A DNA stretch of 64,000 nt from Jiangella aurantiaca (GCF_004349105.1 NZ_SMLB01000013.1:62001-126000); one strand, 5' to 3'. Positions 1-9,768 are shown, counted from the stretch's first letter. Notes: generated by a model not told the origin, from the sequence alone. Numbers and translations are program-made.

Positions 1-1184
1 TAGACCTCGTGCGCGACGGCGGCGCCCTCGTCCGTCCGCGTGGCCAGGCCGGTCAGGAACGCCGTCACCGCGGCCTCGTAACCGGCCGGGTCGAGGTTCC
101 AGTTGCGGACGTGCTCGGCCTCGGTGCGCAGGTACGTGACGAGGTCGGGCCGGGCCTCGGCGAACCGGTCCGACGACGTCACCGGGACGGTGGTGTCGCC
201 CGATCCGTGGACCAGCAGCACCGGGACGTCCAGCCGGTCGGCATGCGCGACCTGGTCCATGGCCCAGACGTTGATGCCGGTGCGCGCCCGCACGACCGAC
301 CCTGCGACGGTGGCGCCGAACGCCGGGATCCCGCGCAGCCGCGCCTGGTAGGCGAGGATGTCCGGCCACGACAGAGCCGGGGAGTCGTAGATGACGCCGG
401 CGACGCCGTCGGACCCGGCGACGCGCAGGTGGTTGCCGACGATCGCGCCGCCCATCGAGTAACCGGTCAGGACGAACTCGCGGGCGCCGTTCTCGCGGGC
501 CCAGTCGAGGGCCGCGGCGAGGTCCTCGGACTCCGTCCAGCCCAGGCCGTACTCGCGGTGCGGCCCCTCGGGCGCGCCGTCGTCGTTGCGGTAGGCGATG
601 GACAGCTGCGGCAGCCCGAGCCGGTGCACCGTGGGAACCAGCCGATACGCCTGAGCCCGGGTGGCGCCGCGGCCGTGCACGTGGATGAGCCAGCGGTCGC
701 CGTCGGCCGGGACGTACGTGGCCGGGTAGCGGCCGAGCGGGCCGTCGAACTCGACGCGCCGCGCGGAGACGCCGGCGACGCGGGACAGGTCGCGCAGGGC
801 GTTCGGCGCGGCGTAGTAGGCGACCCGGACCTGCGTCCCGACGGCGGGCAGCTGCGGGTAGGGCTCGATGCTGCGCAGGACGTACTCGCCGGCCACGTCG
901 ATGTCGCGGCCGACCCGCGCGAACCCGCCGGGCCATTCCAGGCCGACGACGCCGGGTTCGTCGGCGCCCGGCCCGGACAACGTGACCGTGCTGCCGACCA
1001 CCGCCACGATCTCGACGGGATAGTCGGGCGGTTCGGGGCGCACCTGCAGCAGCTCGTCGGCGTAGTACCAGCCGCCCGCGCCGGTCGTCGCCAGGCCGGC
1101 CACCGCGACCGCCGCGGAACCCACGGCCACGCGCAGCGGCCAGCGCCGTCCGAGCGTGGCGCCGGCACGATCGTCGAGGGTCAC
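1..1184 (-). CDS. Membrane-anchored alpha/beta hydrolase (C-terminus cut by window edge)
   Basis: An open frame read from a GTG at 1184 to the left edge gives 394 codons with no stop, so the C-terminus is missing. Residues about 15–40 form one hydrophobic N-terminal segment, probably a signal anchor with an external catalytic domain. The alpha/beta-hydrolase triad is visible: Ser243 in the GYSMGG elbow, Asp330 in HGSGDTTVP and His358 in AEHVRNWN. This resembles secreted serine hydrolases of the prolyl-oligopeptidase/BAAT-like type; the substrate is unknown. It is transcribed divergently from hisH, with only 29 bp between the two starts. Confidence 0.85.
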   Translation of the reverse strand, partial: MTLDDRAGATLGRRWPLRVAVGSAAVAVAGLATTGAGGWYYADELLQVRPEPPDYPVEIVAVVGSTVTLSGPGADEPGVVGLEWPGGFARVGRDIDVAGEYVLRSIEPYPQLPAVGTQVRVAYYAAPNALRDLSRVAGVSARRVEFDGPLGRYPATYVPADGDRWLIHVHGRGATRAQAYRLVPTVHRLGLPQLSIAYRNDDGAPEGPHREYGLGWTESEDLAAALDWARENGAREFVLTGYSMGGAIVGNHLRVAGSDGVAGVIYDSPALSWPDILAYQARLRGIPAFGATVAGSVVRARTGINVWAMDQVAHADRLDVPVLLVHGSGDTTVPVTSSDRFAEARPDLVTYLRTEAEHVRNWNLDPAGYEAAVTAFLTGLATRTDEGAAVAHEV

Positions 1185-1213
1185 GCTGGCAGTGTGACAC
1201 GCCGAGGTGGACG

Positions 1214-1921
1214 ATGAGTGACGTGCAACCCAACCACGGTGCCTCCAAGCCTGGCGCCCCCGAGCGCGGTGCCTCCAATCGGGCTGCCGCTCATCGGTCT
1301 GTCGTCGTGCTCGACTACGGCTCCGGCAACGTCCGGTCGGCGACCCGCGCGCTGGAGAAGGTCGGCGCGACGGTCACGCTGACCGCCGACCGTCAGGCGG
1401 CCGCCGAGGCGGACGGCCTGGTCGTGCCCGGCGTCGGCGCGTTCGCCGCCTGCATGGCCGGCCTGCGCGCCGTCCGCGGGCACGAGGTCGTCGGGCGCCG
1501 GCTGGCCGGCGGCCGGCCGGTGCTGGGCATCTGCGTCGGCATGCAGATCCTGTTCGAGCGCGGCGTCGAGCACGGCGTCGAGACCGAGGGCATGGGGGAG
1601 TGGCCCGGCACCGTCGAGCGGCTGCACGCGTCGCCGCTGCCGCACATGGGCTGGAACACCGTCGACGTGCCGGCCGGGTCGGTGCTGTTCGATGGCGTGG
1701 AGAAGGAACGGTTCTACTTCGTGCACTCGTACGGTCTCCGTCAGTGGGTGATGCCGCCGCCACAGCGGCTGAAGGCTCCGCTGGTGACGACGTCGGGGCA
1801 CGGCGGCGACACGTTCGTGGCCGCCGTCGAGAACGGGCCGCTGTCGGCGACGCAGTTCCACCCGGAGAAGTCGGGTGAGGGTGGGCTGCAGCTACTCGAG
1901 AACTGGGTGAGGAGTCTGTGA
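1214..1921 (+). CDS. hisH: Imidazole glycerol phosphate synthase, glutaminase subunit HisH
   Basis: Hydrolyses glutamine and channels ammonia to HisF for ring closure in histidine biosynthesis. Class-I amidotransferase triad: Cys107 in GICVGMQ, with His216 and Glu218 in FHPEKS; the oxyanion region PGVGAF is present. The conserved domain starts near residue 30 ([10 protein letters not shown]). The first 29 residues are a low-complexity extension unusual for HisH. The ATG at 1214 has a GAGGTGG ribosome site at 1205, which supports it, but an internal GTG near the domain start cannot be excluded. First gene of a four-gene run; hisB, the frequent upstream neighbour, is replaced by a divergent hydrolase. 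Confidence 0.93.
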   Translation: MSDVQPNHGASKPGAPERGASNRAAAHRSVVVLDYGSGNVRSATRALEKVGATVTLTADRQAAAEADGLVVPGVGAFAACMAGLRAVRGHEVVGRRLAGGRPVLGICVGMQILFERGVEHGVETEGMGEWPGTVERLHASPLPHMGWNTVDVPAGSVLFDGVEKERFYFVHSYGLRQWVMPPPQRLKAPLVTTSGHGGDTFVAAVENGPLSATQFHPEKSGEGGLQLLENWVRSL

Positions 1922-2664
1922 CCGTGACCAACTGGGACGCACGGGCCTACGACCGGGACTTCGCGTTCGTGGCCGCCTACGGTGCGGAGCTGCTCGACTG
2001 GCTCAAACCGCAGCCCGGCGAGTCCATCCTCGACCTCGGCTGCGGCACCGGTGAGCTGACGCAGCGGCTGATCGACGCCGGCGCGCGGGTCATCGGCCTG
2101 GACGCCGACCCGGCGATGATCGAGGCCGCCCGCGAGCGGCTGGGCGACGGCGCCGAGCTGCGGGTCGCCGACGCGCACGACTTCACCGTCGAGCAGCCGG
2201 TCGACGCGGTCATCTCCAACGCCGCGCTGCACTGGATGCCGGCGCAGGTCGAGGTGCTGGGGTGCGTGTCCGACGCGCTGCGCGAGGGCGGCCGGTTCGT
2301 CGCCGAGATGGGCGCCACCGGCAACGTCGCCTCCATCACCGCCGCCGTCGACCGCGCCTGCCGCGAGGCCGGGCTGCCCGACCGCACGTGGCCGTGGTTC
2401 TTCAACTCCCCGGCCGAGTACGCCGCCATGCTCGAGGACGCCGGGCTGGAGATCCGCCAGCTCGACTTCTACGACCGGCCGACCAAGCTGACCGGCCCGG
2501 ACGGCATGACGAGGTGGCTGGAGATGTTCGCGTCGGCGCAGGTCGAGGCGCTGCCCGCCGAGGTGCTGGCGCGCGCCGAGGAGATCGCGCGGCCGTCGCT
2601 GTGGCACGACGACGCCTGGTGGGCCGACTACCGCCGGCTCCGGTTCCGGGCGGTGAAGCTCTGA
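1918..2664 (+). CDS. Class I SAM-dependent methyltransferase in the his operon
   Basis: A 248-residue methyltransferase of the trans-aconitate/UbiE-like type. Motif I is [10 protein letters not shown] (about residues 38–47), the acidic end of strand 2 is GLDAD, and ADAHDF and SNAALHW match the later motifs. It starts at a GTG overlapping the hisH stop (GTGA) and its own stop overlaps the priA start, so it is translationally coupled inside hisH–priA–hisF. No methyltransferase is known in histidine synthesis; the placement is conserved-looking rather than a random insertion, but the substrate cannot be read from the sequence. Confidence 0.85.
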   Translation: MTVTNWDARAYDRDFAFVAAYGAELLDWLKPQPGESILDLGCGTGELTQRLIDAGARVIGLDADPAMIEAARERLGDGAELRVADAHDFTVEQPVDAVISNAALHWMPAQVEVLGCVSDALREGGRFVAEMGATGNVASITAAVDRACREAGLPDRTWPWFFNSPAEYAAMLEDAGLEIRQLDFYDRPTKLTGPDGMTRWLEMFASAQVEALPAEVLARAEEIARPSLWHDDAWWADYRRLRFRAVKL

Positions 2665-3428
2665 TGCCGGTCCTCGAGCTGCTGCCGGCCGTCGACGTCG
2701 CCGACGGCCAGGCCGTGCGCCTGGTCCAGGGCGAGGCCGGGTCCGAGACGTCCTACGGCGACCCGCTGGAGGCGGCGCTGGCCTGGCAGAGTGCCGGCGC
2801 CCCGTGGGTGCACCTGGTCGACCTCGACGCCGCCTTCGGGCGCGGGTCGAACCGCGAGCTGCTGGCCGAGGTCGTCGGCCGGCTGGACGTCGACGTCGAG
2901 CTCTCCGGCGGCATCCGCGACGACGAGTCGCTCGCCGCCGCGCTCGCGACCGGCTGCCGGCGGGTCAACCTGGGCACCGCCGCACTGGAGGACCCTGAGT
3001 GGACGGCGTCGGCCATCGCCCGCCACGGCGACCGCGTGGCCGTCGGGCTGGATGTGCGCGGCACCACGCTGGCCGCTCGCGGCTGGACCCGCGAGGGTGG
3101 CGACCTGTGGGAGGTGCTGGAGCGGCTGGACCGCGACGGCTGCGCCCGGTACGTCGTCACCGACGTCACCAAGGACGGCACGCTGCGCGGCCCCAACCTC
3201 GACCTGCTCCGCGAGGTCTGCGCGCGGACGTCCAAGCCAGTGGTGGCCTCGGGCGGCGTGTCCAGCCTGGACGACGTGGCGGCGCTGCGCTCGCTCGTCC
3301 CGGTGGGCGTCGAGGGCGCGATCATCGGCAAGGCGCTGTACGCGGGCCAGTTCACGCTGGAGGAGGCGCTGAAGGTGGCGACGTCGGCCGAAGCACGCTT
3401 CTCAGCTGAGGCCGGGAGTGACCGGTGA
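2664..3428 (+). CDS. priA: Phosphoribosyl isomerase A (bifunctional HisA/TrpF)
   Basis: A 254-residue beta/alpha barrel that isomerises ProFAR in histidine synthesis. In actinobacteria the same barrel also isomerises phosphoribosyl anthranilate for tryptophan. The catalytic acid/base pair is visible as Asp11 (LPAVDV) and Asp171 in DVTKDGT; the phosphate loops ELSGGIRD and VASGGVSS are intact. The ATG shares its first base with the preceding TGA (TGATG). The Trp cluster 8–14 kb downstream contains trpE, trpC, trpB and trpA but no trpF, which fits dual use of this enzyme. Confidence 0.94.
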   Translation: MPVLELLPAVDVADGQAVRLVQGEAGSETSYGDPLEAALAWQSAGAPWVHLVDLDAAFGRGSNRELLAEVVGRLDVDVELSGGIRDDESLAAALATGCRRVNLGTAALEDPEWTASAIARHGDRVAVGLDVRGTTLAARGWTREGGDLWEVLERLDRDGCARYVVTDVTKDGTLRGPNLDLLREVCARTSKPVVASGGVSSLDDVAALRSLVPVGVEGAIIGKALYAGQFTLEEALKVATSAEARFSAEAGSDR

Positions 3429-4186
3429 GCGTGGCCGTCCGCGTCATCCCCTGCCTGGACGTCGACGCCGGCCGCGTGGTGAAGGGCGTGCGCTTCACCG
3501 ACCTGCGCGACGCCGGCGACCCGGTCGAGCTGGCCGCCGCCTACGGCGCCGAGGGCGCCGACGAGCTGGTGTTCCTCGACATCACCGCGTCCTCGGACGA
3601 CCGGTCCACCACGTACGACGTCGTCTCGCGCACGGCCGAGCAGGTGTTCATCCCGCTGACCGTCGGCGGCGGCGTCCGCTCCGTCGACGACGTCGACCGC
3701 CTGCTGCGCGCCGGCGCGGACAAGGTCGGCGTCAACACCGCCGCCGTGGCCCGGCCGGAGCTGGTCGCTGAGATCGCGCAGCGGTTCGGCAACCAGGTGC
3801 TGGTGCTGTCGGTCGACGCGCGTCGCGGCGGCGGCACCGCGTCCGGGTTCGAGGTCACCACCCACGGCGGCCGCCGCGGCACCGGCATCGACGCCGTCGG
3901 CTGGGCGGCGACGGCGGCCGATCTGGGGGCCGGCGAGATCCTGCTGAACTCGGTGGACGCCGACGGCACCAAGGACGGCTACGACCTGGAGCTGCTGCGC
4001 GCGGTGCGCGCCGCCGTCGACGTGCCGGTGATCGCCAGCGGCGGCGCGGGCGCCCTGGCCGACTTCGCGCCCGCCGTCGGCGCCGGAGCCGACGCCGTCC
4101 TCGCGGCCAGCGTCTTCCACTTCGGCGAGCTGCACATCGGCGAGGTCAAGACGGCGCTCGCGGAATCCGGTCATACCGTCCGCTAG
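3425..4186 (+). CDS. hisF: Imidazole glycerol phosphate synthase, cyclase subunit HisF
   Basis: The cyclase partner of HisH; a 253-residue beta/alpha barrel. The catalytic aspartates are Asp12 in IPCLDVD and Asp131 in VLSVDARR. The phosphate-binding loops TVGGGVRS and IASGGAGAL are intact. The GTG start overlaps the priA stop by 4 bp, so hisH, the methyltransferase, priA and hisF are coupled. HisF and HisH are separated by two genes but would form the usual 1:1 complex. Length and motifs are normal. Confidence 0.95.
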   Translation: MSVAVRVIPCLDVDAGRVVKGVRFTDLRDAGDPVELAAAYGAEGADELVFLDITASSDDRSTTYDVVSRTAEQVFIPLTVGGGVRSVDDVDRLLRAGADKVGVNTAAVARPELVAEIAQRFGNQVLVLSVDARRGGGTASGFEVTTHGGRRGTGIDAVGWAATAADLGAGEILLNSVDADGTKDGYDLELLRAVRAAVDVPVIASGGAGALADFAPAVGAGADAVLAASVFHFGELHIGEVKTALAESGHTVR

Positions 4187-4250
4187 GGCGCAATCGACAT
4201 CGAGCGGGTCGAATCGCCAGAAGCGGCGCCGATGCCGCTAGGCTGGCGCG

Positions 4251-4268
4251 GTCCGCCGCGAGGCGGAC
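4251..4268 (+). terminator. Hairpin after hisF
   Basis: A perfect 7-bp stem (GTCCGCC/GGCGGAC) with a GCGA loop lies 65 bp after the hisF stop and is followed by a T-rich run (ATTTTCTGTTCTT). This would be a plausible transcription end for the his operon. A second hairpin follows at 4297, so this could instead belong to the leader of the next gene. Confidence 0.5.
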
Positions 4269-4296
4269 TCTGACACGACATTTTCTGTTCTTCGTT

Positions 4297-4317
4297 GGCG
4301 GCGTCCCAGGCGCCGCC
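4297..4317 (+). other. Hairpin in the leader of the surface-protein gene
   Basis: GGCGGCG (4297–4303) pairs with CGCCGCC (4311–4317) across a 7-nt loop. It ends 7 bases before the GAGGGGGG ribosome site of the next gene, so it could affect translation or mRNA stability. Confidence 0.35.
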
Positions 4318-4337
4318 ATGCCTTGAGGGGGGCACCA

Positions 4338-5657
4338 ATGAGGTCTCTGTCATCTGCCCGCAGGTCGTCCGCGCTGGCCGCGGGCGCCGTACTGATCGTC
4401 GCCGCCGGTGTGCCGGCCGCCCTGGCGGCGGAGGAACCGGCGCCGCGCGGCGGGTCGGCGCCGCTGTCGGCCAAGGGGGAGGGCGTCGGCGACCAGACCG
4501 TCGCCGACCTCGGCACGGGCGGCCTGACCGCCGAAGAGATCGTCCAGACGCTGGTCGGTGACGGCGTCACCGTCGACAGCGTCCAGTACACCGGCAGCCC
4601 GCTCGCGGCCGGCCTGGCCGGTGGCTTCGACGACGTGTTCGGCGTCCCCGGCGGCGTCGCGCTGTCGTCCGGCGCGGTCGGCGGCGACCGCAGCTCGATC
4701 CTCGGCCCGAACGTCGCCCACGACATGACGACGGAGCACCACTTGCCCGGCGACGACGACCTCGGCGACCTGGCGGCGTTCCCGACCTACGACGCCGCCG
4801 TGCTGGAGTTCGACTTCGTCCCGGAGACCGAGCAGATCCGGTTCGAGTTCGTCTTCGGCTCCGAGGAATACAACGAGTACGTCGACGACGTGTTCAACGA
4901 CGTGTTCGCGTTCTTCGTCAACGGCGAGAACTGCGCGGTCGTGGGCGAGGACGCCCAGCCGATCTCGATCAACACGATCAACGCCGCCAGCTACGCGGAG
5001 CTGTTCGTGAACAACGAGCTCGACAGCGAGGGCGAGGCGGCCCACGCCACCGAACTGGACGGCTTCACGGCGGTGCTCACCTGCGCCGCCGACGTCGTGG
5101 CGGGGAAGACCAACCACATCAAGCTGGCCATCGCCGATGCGTCCGACGAGCAGCTGGACTCCACCGTCGTCATCGCGGCCGGGACGTTCGAGGCCAACCA
5201 CCCGCCGGTCGCCGACGACCAGGCCGTCGAGACCTACGTCGACGCGCCCGTCGACATCACGCTGACCGGCACCGACGAGGACGGCGACGAGCTGACGTAC
5301 GAGCTGGCCTCCCCGCCGGAGCACGGCACACTGAGCGGCGAGGCGCCCGACCTCACCTACACCCCGGCCGAGGACTACACCGGCGACGATGCGTTCACGT
5401 TCACCGTCTCCGACGGCACCGCGGCCTCCGAGCCGGCCACGGTGACCGTCAGCGTCGTCGAGGAACCCACGCCGACGCCGACGCCGACCCCGACCTCGAC
5501 GGAGACGGCCACGCCGTCGCCGTCGCCGTCGCCGAGCGAGACCGGCGAGCCGCTGCCCGACACCGGCTCCGGCCCGAGCCTGCCGCTGGCCGCGGCCGCC
5601 CTGCTGGGCATCGCCGGGCTCGCGTTCCTGCTGCGCGCCCGCCGTACCACGGCCTGA
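4338..5657 (+). CDS. Secreted choice-of-anchor L protein with LPXTG sortase anchor
   Basis: A 439-residue exported surface protein. The ATG at 4338 follows a GAGGGGGG ribosome site at 4325, better than the in-frame TTG at 4323. A signal peptide (about residues 1–30) ends in ALA-A. Residues about 55–285 match the choice-of-anchor L domain, with the typical FEFVFGSEEYNEYVDDVFND and a paired Cys region. Then comes one Ig/cadherin-like repeat (about 290–375, VADDQAVETY…TFTVSDGTA), a Thr/Pro/Ser linker with TPTPTPT repeats, and a sorting signal: LPDTG, a hydrophobic segment and an RARRTTA tail. A class A/E-type sortase should attach it to the wall. Acidic DxD-rich loops suggest calcium binding, which is inference. 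Confidence 0.85.
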   Translation: MRSLSSARRSSALAAGAVLIVAAGVPAALAAEEPAPRGGSAPLSAKGEGVGDQTVADLGTGGLTAEEIVQTLVGDGVTVDSVQYTGSPLAAGLAGGFDDVFGVPGGVALSSGAVGGDRSSILGPNVAHDMTTEHHLPGDDDLGDLAAFPTYDAAVLEFDFVPETEQIRFEFVFGSEEYNEYVDDVFNDVFAFFVNGENCAVVGEDAQPISINTINAASYAELFVNNELDSEGEAAHATELDGFTAVLTCAADVVAGKTNHIKLAIADASDEQLDSTVVIAAGTFEANHPPVADDQAVETYVDAPVDITLTGTDEDGDELTYELASPPEHGTLSGEAPDLTYTPAEDYTGDDAFTFTVSDGTAASEPATVTVSVVEEPTPTPTPTPTSTETATPSPSPSPSETGEPLPDTGSGPSLPLAAAALLGIAGLAFLLRARRTTA

Positions 5658-5675
5658 CGCCGCCGTCTCACTGTC

Positions 5676-5710
5676 GCTGCCCGCCCCGCCCACGTGGTGA
5701 GGCGGGCAGC
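5676..5710 (+). terminator. Strong stem-loop after the surface-protein gene
   Basis: GCTGCCCGCC (5676–5685) pairs perfectly over 10 bp with GGCGGGCAGC (5701–5710) around a 15-nt loop, 18 bp after the stop. It has no T tract, which is common for actinobacterial terminators. Confidence 0.6.
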
Positions 5711-6149
5711 GCCGGTGGTACCCGCGGAACCGGCGGATGCCCGCGAGACCGCCCGACAACCACCGGGATCGGACCGGCGTCCGCCGGTGGGGTGGGTAAC
5801 CGCCGGTTTCCCGGCATCGGCCGGGTCGTCACCTGCCGCGCAAACACCTCACCCGCCTGAAACGCCACGTGGCGTGCCTACGGGTCCCCGTCGCGGCCCT
5901 CACGCGGGTGAGGTGTCATCCGGGCGCGTGGCTGAGGTCACGCCGACTCCTCGCCAGGCAACGCACCGACGGAAGCTGCAGGAGAGCCTCACTTCCAGCG
6001 AGGGGCGTGGGCCGGCGGGAAACCGATTACAGGTGTGTCGGCGGCAGTTGGTACCGTACAAAGCCGGGCACCCCACGGATTTCGCGCGAGCGGTCGAGCA
6101 CGCCTGCGCTCTGTCCGGGGACGGAGCATGAGCGCAGAGAGCGAGTGAT
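5711..6149. other. Long non-coding gap before the ABC exporter
   Basis: This stretch spans about 440 bp. An open frame runs across it on the plus strand, but its Arg/Pro/Ser-rich product has no signal, motif or ribosome site and looks random. Most of what can be seen is the symmetrical element at 5844–5916. A TACCGT at 6053 is a possible −10 for the ABC genes, without a good −35. Confidence 0.4.
5844..5916. repeat. Nested palindrome: 13-bp inverted repeat around a 14-bp perfect palindrome
   Basis: ACACCTCACCCGC (5844–5856) is repeated in inverse at 5904–5916. Inside it lies the perfect palindrome ACGCCACGTGGCGT (5862–5875), centred on CACGTG. Dimeric regulators bind such sites; an RNA cruciform-like fold is also possible. 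It is about 235 bp upstream of the ABC exporter start. Confidence 0.6.
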
Positions 6150-7958
6150 GTGAGGGACGAGCGGCAGGCGACCTTGCGCGAAGGGCTCCGGATCCTCGTC
6201 CGGGCCATGCGCGACGAACCGGTCATCCTCGGCATCGCCGTCGCCGGCAGCGCGGTGTACGGGTTCGCGACGGTCGCGGCGGCCGAGGTCATCGGGCGGG
6301 TCACCGACCGCGTCGTGGTGCCGGCGTTCCGCGACGGCGAGACCACGACCGGCGCGCTGGCCCTGGCGGCGCTGGCGATCATGGTGACGTCGCTGGTCAA
6401 GGCCGCCGGCATCGTGGTGCGCCGATACTTCGCCGGGCTCGGCCAGTACCGCCTGAACGCGCGGTACCGGCGCGCCGTCAGCCGCCAATACCTGCGGCTG
6501 CCGCTGTCGTGGCACCACCAGCACTCCACCGGCAAGCTGCTGTCCAACGCGAACGCCGACGTCGAGGCGTCGTTCTGGCCCATCGCGCCGCTGCCGTTCG
6601 CGCTCGGCGTCGTCGTCATGCTGGTGTTCGCGCTGGTGTCGATGTTCCTGGCCGACCCCTGGCTGGCGCTCGTCGGCGCGCTGCTGTTCCCGGCCATCCT
6701 GCTGCTCAACTTCGTCTACCAGCGCCGGCTGTCGCCGCTGGCCACCCGCGCGCAGGCGCTGCGCGCGGAGCTGTCGGGTGTGGCGCACGAGTCGTTCGAC
6801 GGCGCCACGGTGGTCAAGGCGCTGGGCCGTGAGGCCGCCGAGACCCTCCGGTTCGGCAAGGTCGCCGGCCAGTTGCGCGACGCCAACGCCGCGGTCGGCC
6901 GGGTCCGCGGCGCCTTCGACCCCATGCTCGACGCGCTGCCGAACCTCGGCGTGCTGGCGGTGCTGATCATCGGCTCGGTCCGGGTGGCCGACGGCTCGCT
7001 GCCGGCCGGTACGCTCGTCCAGGTCGCCTACCTGCTCACCATCACCGCGTTCCCGATCCGCGCCATCGGCTTCGTGCTGGGCGAACTGCCGCGGGCCACC
7101 GTCGGCTGGCGGCGGGTGCAGGCGGTGCTCGACGCCACCGGCGCACTACCGCACGGCACGGCCCGGCTGACGGCGTCCGGCGACGGCGCGGCGCACCTCG
7201 GCCTCGACGACGTCGGCTACTCCTACGTCGAGGGCACGCCGGTGCTCGACGGCGTCCACCTCGACGTCGAGCCGGGTCGCACGGTCGCCGTCGTCGGCTC
7301 CACCGGGTCGGGCAAGTCGACGCTGGCCAGCCTGCTGGTCCGGCTGGTCGACCCGGTCAGCGGGGCGGTGCTGCTCGACGGCACCGACCTGCGGCAGCTG
7401 GAGCCGGGCCAGGTCGCCGGCGCGGTGTCGCTGGTGTTCCAGCAGCCGTTCATCTTCGAGGACAGCGTCCGCGACAACGTCACCCTCGGCCTTCCGGCGC
7501 CTGACGACGACGTCTGGGCTGCGCTGCGGCTGGCCCAGGGCGACCGCTTCGTGCACGAGCTCGACGGCGAGCTGGACGCCCGCATCGGCGAGCGCGGCGC
7601 CACCCTTTCCGGCGGGCAGCGGCAGCGGCTGGCGCTGGCCCGCGCGCTGGTCCGCAAGCCGCGGCTGCTCGTCCTCGACGACGCCACCAGCGCGGTAGAC
7701 CCCGAGGTCGAGCGGCGCATCCTGGCCGGGCTGCGCGACGCCGCGCTGCCGTCCACCGTCGTCGTGGTCGCGTACCGGCGGGCCACCATCGCGCTGGCCG
7801 ACGAGGTCGTCTACGTCGAGGACGGCAGGGTGTCCGCGCGCGGCACCCACACGGAGCTGTTGACCACCTCGCCCGGCTACCGCGACCTCATCACCGCCTA
7901 CGAACGCGACGCCGCCGAGCGGGCCATGGCCCGCACCGACCAGGAGAACCGGTCATGA
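6150..7958 (+). CDS. ABC exporter half-transporter, degenerate-site partner
   Basis: A 602-residue type IV exporter half: about six membrane helices (residues 20–310) fused to a nucleotide-binding domain. Walker A GSTGSGKST starts at 383 and the signature LSGGQ at 486. The Walker B Asp510 is followed by Asp511 where the catalytic Glu should be, and the H-loop His is replaced by Tyr542 (VAYRRAT). This is the pattern of the non-catalytic half of heterodimeric exporters such as TM287 and BmrC. The GTG start at 6150 has a purine-rich GAGAGCGAG ahead. Its stop overlaps the next gene by 4 bp. The substrate is unknown; drug or lipid export is usual. Confidence 0.9.
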   Translation: MRDERQATLREGLRILVRAMRDEPVILGIAVAGSAVYGFATVAAAEVIGRVTDRVVVPAFRDGETTTGALALAALAIMVTSLVKAAGIVVRRYFAGLGQYRLNARYRRAVSRQYLRLPLSWHHQHSTGKLLSNANADVEASFWPIAPLPFALGVVVMLVFALVSMFLADPWLALVGALLFPAILLLNFVYQRRLSPLATRAQALRAELSGVAHESFDGATVVKALGREAAETLRFGKVAGQLRDANAAVGRVRGAFDPMLDALPNLGVLAVLIIGSVRVADGSLPAGTLVQVAYLLTITAFPIRAIGFVLGELPRATVGWRRVQAVLDATGALPHGTARLTASGDGAAHLGLDDVGYSYVEGTPVLDGVHLDVEPGRTVAVVGSTGSGKSTLASLLVRLVDPVSGAVLLDGTDLRQLEPGQVAGAVSLVFQQPFIFEDSVRDNVTLGLPAPDDDVWAALRLAQGDRFVHELDGELDARIGERGATLSGGQRQRLALARALVRKPRLLVLDDATSAVDPEVERRILAGLRDAALPSTVVVVAYRRATIALADEVVYVEDGRVSARGTHTELLTTSPGYRDLITAYERDAAERAMARTDQENRS

Positions 7959-9751
7959 GCCCAGCAGCAAGCCCAGGATCGCGCCTGGGCGACGTACGCT
8001 CCGGCTCCGCCTGGGCGACATTCCGGCGTGGCCTGGCGCTGTCGCCGGAGATCACCCAGGGGCTGACGGCGACGCTGCTGCTCGCGCTCGTCGCCACCGC
8101 CGGGCGCGTCGTCGTGCCGATCACCGTCCAGCAGACGATCGACGGCGGCCTGAACGCCACCGGCGGCGCCGACCTCGGCTACATCCGCTGGATGGTCGGG
8201 CTGGCCGCCGCCGGCGTCGTCGTCACCGTCGTCGCCGCGTACCTGATGAACCGGCGCATCTTCCGGGCCAGCGAGGCCGGCCTCGCCACTCTGCGTACCA
8301 AGGCGTTCCGGCACGTGCACGACCTCTCCGTGCTGACCCAGGACACCGAGCGGCGCGGCTCGCTGGTCTCCCGGGTCACCAGCGACGTCGACACCATCTC
8401 CCAGTTCGTCCAGTGGGGCGGGCTGATCATGCTGGTCAGCATCGGCCAGCTGATCATCGCGACCGTCGTCATGGCGGTGTACTCGTGGCAGCTGACGCTG
8501 CTGGTCTGGGTCTGCTTCCTGCCGCTGTTCCTGGCGCTGCGGACGTTCCAGCGCATGCTCTCCGCCGCCTACATGGTGGTGCGCGAGCGGGTCGGCGGCA
8601 TGCTCGGCGCCATCTCCGAGTCCGTCGTCGGCGCCCAGGCGGTCCGGGCGTACGCCGTCGAGGGCCGCACCCAGCAGCGCATCGACGACGCCGTCGAGGC
8701 GCACCGCGTCTCGGCCAGCCGGGCGCAGCGGCTCGCGGCCACGGCGTTCTCCACCGGCGAGGTGGTGGCCGGGCTGGCCAACGCCGCCATCGTCGTGGTC
8801 GGCGTGCTGCTCGGCGTGGCCGGCGACATCACGCTCGGCCGGATGCTGGCGTTCCTGTTCCTCGTCACGCTGTTCGTGGCGCCGGTCCAGGTGGGCACCG
8901 AGGTGCTCAGCGAGGCGCAGAACGCCATCGCCGGCTGGCGACGGGTGCTCGGCATCCTCGACACCCCGGCCGACGTCGCCGACCCGGGCGAGAACGGCGT
9001 CCGGCTGCCCCGCGGCCCCATCGACGTGCGCTTCGAGTGCGTGTCCTACGCCTACCCGAACGGGCCGACGGTGCTGCACGAGGTCGACGTCGCGATCGCC
9101 CGGCACACCCGGGTCGCGGTGGTGGGCGAGACGGGCTCCGGCAAGACGACGTTCGCCAAGCTGCTCACCCGGCTGATGGACCCGGTCCGCGGCCGGGTCC
9201 TGGTCGACGGCGCGGACCTGCGCGATGTGCGGTTCGCGTCGCTGCGCGAGCGGGTGGTCATGGTGCCGCAGGAGGGGTTCCTGTTCGACGACACCCTCGC
9301 GGCCAACCTGCGCTACGGCAAGCCCGAGGCGACCGACGAGGAGCTGCTGCTCGCCGTCACCGAGCTGGGGCTGGGGGAGTGGCTGGACTCGCTGCCGTAC
9401 GGGCTGGAGACGCCGGTCGGACAGCGCGGCGAGTCGCTGTCGGCGGGGGAGCGGCAGCTGGTGGCGCTGGCCCGGGCCTATCTCGCCGACCCCGACCTGC
9501 TGGTCCTCGACGAGGCCACCAGCGCCGTCGACCCTGCCACCGAGGTGCGGCTGGCGCGGGCGCTCGAGGGCATCTCCCGCGGCCGGACGTCGGTGACCAT
9601 CGCGCACCGGTTGTCCACCGCCGAGGCCGCCGACGAGGTGTTCGTGTTCGATCGCGGCCGGCTGGTGGAGTCAGGGCCGCATGCGGAGCTGGTCGAGAAG
9701 GGCGGCGTCTACGCCGCCCTGCACGCGGCCTGGATCAGCCAGTCGCGCTGA
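7955..9751 (+). CDS. ABC exporter half-transporter, catalytic partner
   Basis: A 598-residue membrane-plus-NBD exporter half that pairs with the preceding product. Walker A GETGSGKTT starts at 391, Walker B LLVLDE carries Asp519 and catalytic Glu520, and the H-loop His551 is present. Its signature is LSAGE (495), not LSGGQ. Canonical ATPase residues here plus the canonical signature of the partner make one full site. Its altered signature plus the partner's Asp/Tyr changes make the degenerate site. The ATG overlaps the upstream stop (ATGA), so the subunits are coupled. Confidence 0.9.
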   Translation: MSPAASPGSRLGDVRSGSAWATFRRGLALSPEITQGLTATLLLALVATAGRVVVPITVQQTIDGGLNATGGADLGYIRWMVGLAAAGVVVTVVAAYLMNRRIFRASEAGLATLRTKAFRHVHDLSVLTQDTERRGSLVSRVTSDVDTISQFVQWGGLIMLVSIGQLIIATVVMAVYSWQLTLLVWVCFLPLFLALRTFQRMLSAAYMVVRERVGGMLGAISESVVGAQAVRAYAVEGRTQQRIDDAVEAHRVSASRAQRLAATAFSTGEVVAGLANAAIVVVGVLLGVAGDITLGRMLAFLFLVTLFVAPVQVGTEVLSEAQNAIAGWRRVLGILDTPADVADPGENGVRLPRGPIDVRFECVSYAYPNGPTVLHEVDVAIARHTRVAVVGETGSGKTTFAKLLTRLMDPVRGRVLVDGADLRDVRFASLRERVVMVPQEGFLFDDTLAANLRYGKPEATDEELLLAVTELGLGEWLDSLPYGLETPVGQRGESLSAGERQLVALARAYLADPDLLVLDEATSAVDPATEVRLARALEGISRGRTSVTIAHRLSTAEAADEVFVFDRGRLVESGPHAELVEKGGVYAALHAAWISQSR

Positions 9752-9768
9752 CCCAGGCCGCGCCGACC

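Noticed and set aside
5694-6131. A 145-codon plus-strand frame in the gap before the ABC genes
   Set aside because: No ribosome site or domain; crosses the terminator and palindromes; Pro/Arg/Ser-rich random composition.
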